From positions 1 to 29,430 of the forward strand of contig MNCI01030298.1 in assembly GCA_015680685.1 (NCBI GenBank): DNA of 29,430 nt, written 5' to 3'. This document shows, piece after piece, positions 19,624 to 27,189 of the stretch. A model generated the notes under the pieces. That model searched no databases and was not told the DNA's origin. It saw only the letters and a program-made list of their open reading frames with translations. Position 1 is the first letter of the stretch, and every line of letters begins with the position of its first letter. A program made the translations under genes and the position numbers. This DNA comes from Gnetum montanum (Eukaryota; Streptophyta; Gnetopsida; Gnetales; Gnetaceae).

Positions 19624-20103
19624 TTAGAATGTATTCATTTTTCTTGTTTGTTCAAACTGAGGATGATTTAGTTCTGGAGGAATTCTTGGTACTGTGATCT
19701 TCTTTCCTTGAACTATAATAACCAAAATTTCTTTTCTAATTTTATATGGAGCAACTGAATCTAGAAAATTAGCTCCTAAGTCAACATCATATCCACTGTC
19801 ACTAATTTGAACAAAATTAGTTTCTTTGACTAAACTTTCTTCTAACTTTAGCGGAACATCTAAGGCGAACTTTGACAGATGTCTCATTCCATTCATTGTA
19901 TCAATCTTAAATGGTCTTGTTGAATCTATCCAATTTTCTAACACTTTTTGATGTGAAAAATTTATCATAGCACCAGTATCAATAAAAGCATTAAACTTTT
20001 TCCATTTGACTTTTCCATCCACATAAATTTTGATAGGGATTGAAATAACACATACCATTGTGATGGTCTTCGATTGACTTTGGAAGTTCTGATTTTCTTC
20101 CAC
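19624..20103 (-). pseudogene. Pararetroviral aspartic protease
   Basis: The longest intact piece of the element, 159 codons. The active site FIDTGA lies at about residues 42-47, in the context KKFNAFIDTGAMINFS, and the second conserved part is VDLGANFLDSVAPY (residues ~127-140), corresponding to the family's ILG-like region. It is a retropepsin-type enzyme that cuts the capsid-polymerase polyprotein. It lies between the zinc-knuckle region and RT, the usual caulimovirid order. The catalytic triplet D-T-G is preserved, unlike in the two gypsy remnants. Confidence 0.85.
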
Positions 20104-20170
20104 AACATGGTTTTTTCAGATCCATTAAAGGCTTGAAACTTCTAGATTTCTTGTGATCATATGGAGTAAT

Positions 20171-20760
20171 TTAAAACTTGGTTGGTACCTTTGATTGAAT
20201 AGCTAGTTCTTCATCTTTTGTTCCCTTTTTTGAAAAATCTTCTTCAAATAAGAGCGTTAAATGTTCTTGACATTTTTCTAAGTTGAATTTATTTTCACCA
20301 TCAACTATCTCTCCACTGGTTTCACCTTCAAAAGCCTGAGGAAACAGATTAATTCCACTTTCTGCTATTGATACTGTAGAATAGATTTCTTGACTGTCAT
20401 TGCTAAAAGCTTCTAAGGAAATTCTTTCTTCTTCTTCCTCGAGCAGGTATTTTATGTTTGAATCATGGCAATCTTCCTCTTTTTCAATGGTCTTTACCAT
20501 CTTTATGCTTGGACCAACTTCGTCTTCTGAACTACTTTCTTCTTTGATTTCAGAATCTTCAATATACTTGATTCTATAGATTTTTTCTTTTGAATCTAAA
20601 GACTGCAATAATTCTTCTTTAGTTTCTATTGGCTCCCATTCACTTCTATATTCAGCATAAAAAGCTTTAACTTTTCCTAGAGTCTTCTTTTTTAGACATT
20701 CATAGGCATAATGTCCCTTTTCTTTGTAGGTATAACAGCAAACATTATTCTTGCTGCTTG
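20171..20760 (-). pseudogene. Coat protein C-terminal region with zinc knuckle and acidic tail
   Basis: The minus strand at 20696-20737 reads CYTYKEKGHYAYEC, a CCHC zinc knuckle whose second Cys has become Tyr. It is followed by a Lys-rich stretch and a long acidic tail (20171-20608), with pieces such as EIKEESSSEDEVGPSIKM and LLEEEEERISLEAFSND. A zinc knuckle with an acidic Ser/Glu-rich tail is the usual end of caulimovirid coat proteins. The knuckle binds viral RNA in intact relatives; here it would not hold zinc. Confidence 0.75.
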
Positions 20761-21552
20761 ATATTTTTCTTTTAATAAACCTATGTCATCTAAATCTTCT
20801 AGACTTAGAACTTGTTGAATATCTTCTAAAATTTCTTTTTGGAAATTGCTTATTTTTCTTTAATGTTTTTGGTCGATAATCTACTTCATTAATATTATTA
20901 CAAATGGCAGCATTTGGAATGATCTTTTGCACATTGATATTATAACAAGCTTTCTACAATTCTTGTCTAACTAAATGAATGACATCCACAAAATACTGAA
21001 ATGATATATTGATATTTTTTGCCAAGGAATTATGTATAAACAACTATCCCAACTTACTTGGTAAGGAACCAAAATAGAGATGATTTGTAAGAGGGTCTCT
21101 GTGTAGTGCTAGACGATACACTTCTCTTATATATTCAGCACTGTATTCTTCAAAATATTTGAGTGTATGAAGCTTCTTTTGACTTAACATCATCTTATCA
21201 CTCAGTGTTAAATAATCAGTCAATTCAATAGAAAATTTAGTTGATAAAGTTGTATATAGACCTTCATAACCACTATCAACTACCTGCTGTTTGCCTCTTC
21301 TATAGAATTATCCCACCAATATCTAACTTTTTCAGTTGTTCTCTTCATTGCGATTCTAATCGCTACTCCTTTTGTGATATGCACTGCACTGGCTGCAATC
21401 ATCAAATGTTCTACCCAATTCTTAAGAGTATGCATTACTTCTCTGGGTGGAGTATAATCAATATTAATCAATGGCACTGTAGTTGGGTTCAATTCCTGAT
21501 AAGCCATAAATCCTAGGGATATCTGTTGTAATGTTAACGAGTATGCCATCAT
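20761..21552 (-). pseudogene. Pararetroviral coat protein core
   Basis: The readable start (21280-21552) includes MMAYSLTLQQISLGFMAYQE, then WVEHLMIAASAVHITKGV and EKVRYWWDNSIEEA. It lies just upstream of the zinc knuckle on the minus strand, with broken but protein-like sequence between (20780-21270). The Trp-rich W...RYWWDN segment and the position fit a caulimovirid capsid core; there is no catalytic motif to confirm it. The capsid encloses the circular viral DNA. Confidence 0.6.
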
Positions 21553-21870
21553 TATTCTTGCTTGGCATCCTTTTTCTTTTTCATCTGAACCACTGGACTA
21601 ATCTAACTTACCTAGCTTTGGCTGCTTCAGCTTCTTTTCCATCTTTAATCTCTTCAGTTTATCCTTTAGTTCTAGCTTAAGAGATCCCTTCAATTATTCT
21701 TCTTAATTAATTCATTTTTTCATCACTTCTTTTAAGAACTCTTGTTTCTTCTCTTTTTGTTGTCTCCTTTTATCTTTCACTTCTTTTTCATAGTGATCCA
21801 TGTGATCCCAAATATCTTGTAGTTTTTGTTCTAACTGATTCATATTATAACTACAATAACTGGTCCAATG
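21553..21870 (-). pseudogene. Lys/Glu-rich coiled-coil segment between MP and CP
   Basis: Minus-strand reading gives a highly charged segment, from NQLEQKLQDIWDHMDHYEKE through KDKRRQQKEKKQEFLKE to KKLKQPKLGKLD, with two or three stops. Such charged coiled-coil stretches before the capsid core are common in caulimovirid polyproteins. It runs in the same direction as its neighbours. Confidence 0.5.
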
Positions 21871-22527
21871 TAACAAATAATTTAACTTCCTTATTTCTTC
21901 TTTTTGATTCTAACTATCTTCAATTGCATGTTCCAACAGATAACTACAATCTACTCTTGTTTATGGTATTTTGTCTTCAGAAGTTGTTGTATGATAAGAG
22001 GCTTTTGGTGGCCATTTTCATCCTTGCTGGATTCTTTTTCCTCTAACTTCTCTTACATTTTGCAGCATGAATATTGCTCTTTTACAATCAATATTATTGC
22101 TTCCTTTACTGCTACCTTTACTACTACTTCCTTCATCATATCAAACTGATAGTATTACTGGAGGTAATGAGGCTAACTCAATTACAACACTTCTACCAAA
22201 CTGTTGAATAGGATATTTACTAAATCTTGTTTTTCTTTTTTTGGTTTTTAACAAACTCTTGATCTTTTAAATACTTCTAGATTGTAGGAAAACCTTGAAC
22301 ATAACCTTCTACTTCTATTGATCTTCCACACTCTAATAGATGTTTACTTCCTATTGAAAAACTTAACTCCCCATTTGAGTTTATGATTCATAAAAATAGT
22401 ATTTGATAACTGAAAAGTACTTCGAGCTCCTACGGCAGCATACACACTTCCTGGCAATAATCTTATTCCATGTATTTCAACACATAAAAGCAAAGTAGAT
22501 GTAATATGTTTCATCATTCAAAGATAA
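21871..22527 (-). pseudogene. Polyprotein stretch between movement protein and coat
   Basis: No domain was recognised. Short protein-like pieces on the minus strand are interrupted by stops. The stretch directly after the movement protein (22390-22510) appears to continue it (pieces near the HLCG/VYAAVGARSTF-like reading), which would fit the end of the 30K-type fold. Confidence 0.35.
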
Positions 22528-22983
22528 CTAAAAATTCAGCTGAATAGAATAGATAGCATTAGCATTCAAAATTCCTTTAAATTGACAAATTTTTGATAAC
22601 TCCCAAAATATTTCTAGATCATCTTCTAACCCATTTCCAATAATTCTACTATCCAATAATGTGACTAGGAATTTAGTGTTCAAATCATAATTAAACTTTG
22701 AACTTACTATGATGTCGATTTGTCCAAGATGCACATAATTGTGTCCTTTTAACTTCCACTTGACAATTTCTTCTTTCATGAAAAATGGTAAAAATAGTGA
22801 TTTGATTCTGGCTCCTTTGATATCAAGAATAGCTTCTACTTCTTTGATTGCTGTTGTCAAATGATGATTGAACATAGTGATGAAGTTATAAATAGCCTTT
22901 TTTGTGATCTCTAGAAACTCAATCTCACCATCTTGTTGCACAAAATATTTTTTGCTTAACAAGGCTTCATGAAAAGGAATCAC
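22528..22983 (-). pseudogene. Movement protein (30K superfamily) remnant
   Basis: A 151-codon open piece. Diagnostic segments are VHLGQIDIIVSSKFNYDLNT and FLVTLLDSRIIGNGLEDDLE: a His-Leu-Gly strand followed by the D-S/D-R-I strand of the 30K movement protein family, as in caulimovirids. Intact proteins modify plasmodesmata so that virus can pass between cells. A plant LTR retrotransposon would not normally have it, so it is strong support for a pararetrovirus. It ends at a stop before the fold is complete. Confidence 0.7.
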
Positions 22984-23022
22984 TACCTTTTCATCTTTTG
23001 TTAACTTAGTTTCTTCAACTTT

Positions 23023-23280
23023 CTAAGTTGTTGATCTCATCATGAAAGCACGATGTGTTTCCCAATCTACATCATCAAGATCGTCATAAAATACATCAGA
23101 TGTTTCACCATGTTCCCATCGATGCCAACCTTGTAATTCTTCTTGTGTCTGTTGAATGGCTAAGTCTTCATCATAGATATTTGGAGCTTTATCTTTATAA
23201 ACTTCAAGTTGACCATCATCCCATTTTGTAAGAACTTCATCATGTTCTGCCTGATATGGACCAAGGGCTTCATATTCCAT
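23023..23280 (-). pseudogene. Acidic N-terminal region of the pararetroviral ORF
   Basis: An 85-codon open piece beginning MEYEALGPYQAEHDEVLTKW and ending with SDVFYDDLDDVDWETHRAFM. It is rich in Asp, Glu and Trp. It lies just upstream of the movement protein and in the same direction, so it is probably the N-terminus of the polyprotein. No family was recognised. Confidence 0.45.
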
Positions 23281-23320
23281 GGATCTTGGAATCCATTGGC
23301 TTGAGTCTTCTACCTTTTCA

Positions 23321-23782
23321 TTATTTTTTTTTGATGGACATGTAGAGCTGATCTATTAAAGATGGATCTCCTTGCTGCTTTTCTGGAGTACTTTGAGGTC
23401 TTGATCTTGGTTTGACAATCACAAATTCATCTAAAGAATGAGGTTGATCTATATGATTCAAGGTTGCACTTGAACTGTACATCAAACCCATCAGATGATA
23501 ATATTTACTGGTGACGTCAATTCTTTCATAGACACTTTTTGTTGCAATCTTAGCAAGCTCATTGGAAAACTCAAGGTGAGGAACTAGAGGAGGTGCAGGA
23601 CAAGTTTGGGATTGTAAAACAATAGCTTCAGACAAGGCTCCGATACCATTTGGAGGTGGAACCCACTTGAATGTATCATCCATTTTTGTTATGCAATATG
23701 TAATGGAGTGGGTGCATCCTATGGACATGGTAGCTATGGAAACATCTAATTTTCCTTGACATACTAGGCTATGAATTACCAC
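23321..23782 (-). pseudogene. Open stretch spanning the tRNA-Met primer site
   Basis: A 153-codon open piece with pieces such as FKWVPPPNGIGALSEAIVLQ and VIVKPRSRPQSTPEKQQGDP. The primer site at 23631-23648 lies inside it, so either the frame is accidental leader sequence or the primer site overlaps coding sequence. A KWVPPP motif also occurs in the promoter-proximal part of the coiled-coil ORF (near 24715). No domain was recognised. Confidence 0.4.
23631..23648 (-). other. Primer binding site, tRNA-Met type
   Basis: The minus strand reads TGGTATCGGAGCCTTGTC. The caulimovirid consensus complementary to initiator tRNA-Met is TGGTATCAGAGC; 11 of 12 bases agree. It lies upstream of the movement protein and downstream of the promoter, as expected. 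This site starts minus-strand DNA synthesis. Confidence 0.75.
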
Positions 23783-24954
23783 CCCTCATTTTTGAATGAT
23801 TTAGCCTTTTCTTGTAGTTCATGGTAATCAATCAATCTTCTAGCCAAGTTTGCTACTACATCTTCCTTCCCTTAGTAGCCAGCCTTTACTACTTCTAGTG
23901 CAAAGTTTACCACTTGGATTTTTTGCAAAGCAACTTTTTGATCCATAAACTCTTTTTCATGCAGAGCATATGTGGCTACTACTTAATATTATAATTCATT
24001 CTAAGGCCTGCTACTATCAACATGGCTAAGTTAACATAACAAAGGTTAAATAACCCCATGTAATCTTTTAGGTCTTGAATCTATAGGTCTTTATTTTTTA
24101 CATTCACTTAGTGGACATGGGCATAACTATTTAGAATGGGTTTCCTATCAAGATTTTTTCTTGAAATGATGCTAATATTGGCTTTGGCCATCTGGATATT
24201 TTTCTTGTTGATTTGCTTGTACATGCCCACCTAATCACGGAAGTGTTCCTTGAGCCTTTTGTGTTTCTTTGCCTCATTTTTCCATGTGCTTATTTCAATG
24301 GTTAACTTTTGACGGATGATCTATACCTCCTCCATTAAGAGGGTTCAATTTTCCCTTACGAGGTAGCTAATGTCTTGGTTGATCCTCATCAGTTGTTGCC
24401 TTAACTAGTGGATGCTCTCTTCTAAAATGTTTTTCTACTTTTTGATAGTGTTCAACCTCATGTTATCAATAGCAAGCTATTTATTTTGCTCTTGTACTGT
24501 GGTAAGTGCCTTAACATGTGCATATGTTTGTGCTTTTGCTATGGAGGCATTTCATACCACTTTTTCCTTCTCTATTACCATCTATTTATTTTTCTCAATC
24601 AAATGGTTCATCTGCTCCGTCCTAAACTACTCTACCTAGTCAAGCACAATAAATTTTTTGGGATCTCTTCATTCAGTTCTTTGGACTACAAGCTCCTCTT
24701 GGGGGAGGAACCCACTTGTCAGGGTTCGCAGGATTGCAACTCATTAAATGATTGAAAATGGCACTATTGATATGGGCATGATAAGTGGTTGGTGATGGAA
24801 AAAAGTGCACTGGAGATAGAAGCGAGTAGGTTGGAGAACTAGGAGAGGATAGAGCAGAACAGGATGGTATAGCTATGTTGGGAGTATTTGGTGGAGTATG
24901 CAGAGGTAAGGACATGGTGATGGTGATAATATAACAAAGGGAAAATAAAATCAC
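23760..24954 (-). pseudogene. Coiled-coil ORF in the pararetrovirus, right copy
   Basis: It begins near 24954 with a hydrophobic stretch and a Pro/Ser/Thr-rich region (MSLPLHTPPNTPNIAIPSCS), then a frameshift near 24700. Heptad-like helices follow, with IEISTWKNEAKKHKRLKEHF, MYKQINKKNIQMAKANISII, LFNLCYVNLAMLIVAGLR and, after another frameshift, VANLARRLIDYHELQEKAKS. The last pieces match the stand-alone ORF (NLAKRMNDYQELQNALKAFN, MELANLCYANMAMLTTKWLW) in the same order. Most stops are TAG. The function is unknown; a coiled-coil structural or virion-associated role is only a guess. Confidence 0.6.
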
Positions 24955-25356
24955 AACATGATTGTAGAACTTTAAAACTCAAACACTCTATGAGATGTGC
25001 TGCATAGCACTTCGAGAGCTGTGGAGCAATGAAACTCACACTGTTCGAAAACTCTATCGAATGAAGCTGCGTACCTTAAGCAATAGAGGATCTACTTCAC
25101 TTAAGAATCTTCAATCTCAATCATTGAGACTGAAAAATACACTATGTATATCAAACACACTACAAATTATATTCCTTCAAACCATGATGATTTTTACAAT
25201 GGAGAGCATGAGTATATATAGGTTACACACTAGGGAGGTGCTCGACAAGATAAGATCAAGCTACATTATTTATGGACACATCACACATCATCACTACATT
25301 ATTTTAGCATACATCACATGCTATAATCATACATTGACACAAAATTCGAAGATCTT
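23948..25356 (-). repeat. Terminal direct repeat, right copy
   Basis: Partner of 16111-17519. Both have identical length (1409 bases), although small compensating indels are possible. In the minus-strand direction this is the upstream copy, joined directly to the primer site and the viral genes. Confidence 0.9.
25213..25220 (-). promoter_or_regulatory. TATA box of the pararetroviral promoter, right copy
   Basis: The minus strand reads ACCTATATATACTCATGC, matching the left copy at 17375-17382. It precedes the coiled-coil ORF and the primer site, so it would be the promoter for the full-length pregenomic RNA. Confidence 0.55.
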
Positions 25357-25492
25357 GTTATCAATAATGGCTCTTCAGATCTTTTTCCTTCTCCTGCCTT
25401 ACATACATTTTATGTCAAAGCATACATCACATGCTATAATCATACATTGACACTGATGGATCTTCAAATCTTTTTCCTTCTCCTACCGTAAG
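25307..25492 (-). repeat. Local tandem duplication at a deletion junction
   Basis: A unit of about 75-95 bases occurs twice: GCATACATCACATGCTATAA starts at 25307 and again at 25420, each followed by TCATACATTGACAC and a TCTTCARATCTTTTTCCTTC block. Each unit joins promoter-upstream sequence to RNase H sequence that lies about 900 bases away in the left copy. Confidence 0.8.
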
Positions 25493-25562
25493 TAACACAA
25501 CTCCCCAAGCTTCAAAACTTGCCTTCGTATTGAGAATGAATGGACCTTTGAATATTGGTTCT
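25460..25562 (-). pseudogene. RNase H fragment of the upstream pararetroviral copy
   Basis: It aligns with 18419-18522 (RNase H region), including ACTCCCCAAGC and TTGAGAATGAATGGACCTTT. It shows that the right end continues into the preceding genome unit, with the sequence equivalent to 17520-18417 deleted. Confidence 0.85.
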
Positions 25563-26085
25563 TCTTGAATATTGAAAATTTGTTGCCCTTGCTATAGCCT
25601 GGTGCTACATTACCACTAGTGTGGCTTCTTCTTTGATCTCAAGCATAACTTGAAATGATGCAATGTTCCTAGATATCTATTGTGACCATAGAATGTCTCC
25701 TTTTGATTGCAGTGAGATCTATTCACTTGCTTGATTTGCTAAAACTAATGGCTAGATGACATTGTAAATAACTTTGTAAAGGTTATCCTCCTCCCTTGTT
25801 CCCTCGCTGATGATTTTTGCAATCTGTTATAGATGACTCATTGATAGTATATAATCTTGTGGCAATGATGATGGAACTTGCTATTGTTGATGTTCTTGTT
25901 TTTTCTATTATTGCTCTTACTATTGCTCTTATTATTGTTGTTGCTCTTGCTATTACTCTTACTTTTGTTCTTATTCTTATTCTTCACCTTGATGTTTTCT
26001 AGGTGGTGATGATTTGAGCAATTCATCATATGAATCATTTTGTGCTCTCTTGGGAATGTCATTAGTATATCCTAGGATTCCAGTT
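25563..26085 (-). pseudogene. Leader/gag-like debris with Asn/Lys-rich repeat
   Basis: The minus-strand frame at 25838-26062 begins MTFPREHKMIHMMNCSNHHH and then has a long Lys/Asn/Ser run, caused by imperfect tandem units on the plus strand (ATTGCTCTTACT, CTTATTATTGTTGTTGCT; 25890-25990). It lies just inside LTR B, where the gag start of a gypsy element is expected, but it cannot be aligned to the gag of remnants I or II. The region 25563-25830 shows nothing recognisable. Confidence 0.35.
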
Positions 26086-26089
26086 CACT

Positions 26090-27000
26090 TACACAATGAT
26101 GAGTGACAAGTATATGCTACACCCAATCATACAAATCACTAAGCATTCACATGTGATCTAGTCAAATTCCATGGAGTTCTATCCACCTAAGTACACTAGT
26201 TTCTAGGAAGTGAAACTAATCATTGTAATCATTGTCTTTCAAATAACACTTGTGAAATCCAAATGTATGGTTAAGTGCAACTAAGACATATGATTTTTAT
26301 CATTTTTATGTTTTATGTTCTAAGTTACCTAAGAATAAAAAATAAAGAATGAAAGGTATTTAATTGCTAATTTAATCTAACTAGCTAACATGTAACTAAT
26401 GTTAACATAAGCATATGTTCCCACTTGCCGTATATATCTTAAACACATTTAATACTACTAGGTTACCAAACATTAAGCATTACTAAGATTACCAAGCACC
26501 AAGCTTATACTTGAAGCCATCGTACTTATGTGCTTAATTAATCGCTATTTAATCTAGATTAACTAGCTAAATTTAGCTTAATTAATTACTTAATCCCTTA
26601 AAACGACAAAGGAAACTGCTTAAAATATTAAATACATAAAGGAAATAATTAATCTATTTCAAAGTGCTACAAGGTTTATCAAAAAGCTTGTCTTTATTGC
26701 TACACACACTACTGTGCTAAGTTATAATAGTGCTTGAATAAATATTTATACACTCTTTGATTGCTACTGCGAGCACTTAGAAAAATATTCTAACTTCTGA
26801 ATGACAAAATTGCAAGAGATTTGCTACAACTATGAGACTTATGACATGAATGTAGTTGGTGAGTGTGTATTTATAGGTAAAAGGGAAGCCTTGTTAATGG
26901 GTACACATCAACGAGTCAAACCCTACATCAACAAGATCAGGTCAATGGGATCTCATCAACAACATCGTATTAACATAGCCAACTAAATAATTCATGATAT
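26090..27000 (-). repeat. LTR B of the gypsy family
   Basis: It aligns with LTR A (8054-8900) from its inner edge (plus strand ACAATGATGAGTGACAAGTA against ACCAATGATTAGTGGCAAGTA) through GAAAGGTATTTAATTGCTAA to the TATA box and the TCAACA/TCAATGGG motifs beyond it. The position just below 26090 that would hold the primer site is no longer recognisable. It may be a solo LTR, the 5' LTR of the debris below it or the 3' LTR of an element including the coiled-coil ORF above it. The upper edge is approximate. Confidence 0.75.
26868..26875 (-). promoter_or_regulatory. TATA box of LTR B
   Basis: The minus strand reads TACCTATAAATACACAC, at the position aligned with 8771-8778 in LTR A. Confidence 0.65.
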
Positions 27001-27189
27001 CCTCACGACTGAATGAAAACCCATCATCTAGTTTTTTATAAAATTTGGGAATGTATGGAATTATTGACACACAAAACAAACACGAAAACTACATAACAAA
27101 AACTAAGTGTCTAGAGTATATGATTTTATAATGATTACAAAATTTTGGTATTCAGGGTGAGAAAATTAAACACTAAGAAAAAATTAACA
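27001..27189. other. Spacer between LTR B and the coiled-coil ORF
   Basis: AT-rich, with no clear polypurine tract and no ORF. If LTR B is the 3' LTR of an element containing the coiled-coil ORF, a purine tract should lie here on the minus strand; none is obvious. Confidence 0.35.

Larger units (their letters stand above)
16111..25562 (-). mobile_element. Endogenous pararetrovirus (Caulimoviridae-like), degraded, more than one genome long
   Basis: On the minus strand the order is: RNase H fragment (25562-25460), promoter (25213-25220), coiled-coil ORF (24954-23760), tRNA-Met primer site (23631-23648), movement protein, coat region, zinc knuckle, protease, RT, RNase H, C-terminal extension, promoter again (17375-17382), coiled-coil ORF again (to 16111). 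This is the head-to-tail layout expected when a circular genome, or a concatemer, enters the chromosome. The repeat offset (7837 bp) lies within the known size range of caulimovirid genomes. No integrase was seen, which fits a pararetrovirus rather than an LTR retrotransposon. Every ORF carries stops or frameshifts, so it cannot be expressed intact. The genus cannot be set without alignment. Confidence 0.8.

Noticed and set aside
16111-25356. Interpretation of the 1409-bp direct repeats as LTRs of an LTR retrotransposon
   Set aside because: The primer site lies about 300 bases beyond the visible repeat edge, the repeat contains coding sequence, no integrase was found, and a movement protein is present. 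The upstream copy also continues into RNase H sequence. The n at 16110 leaves some doubt.
25817-26002. Plus-strand frame rich in Leu, Ile, Val and Ala resembling a transmembrane helix
   Set aside because: It comes from the imperfect ATTGCTCTTACT repeat. No other feature supports a gene on the plus strand here.
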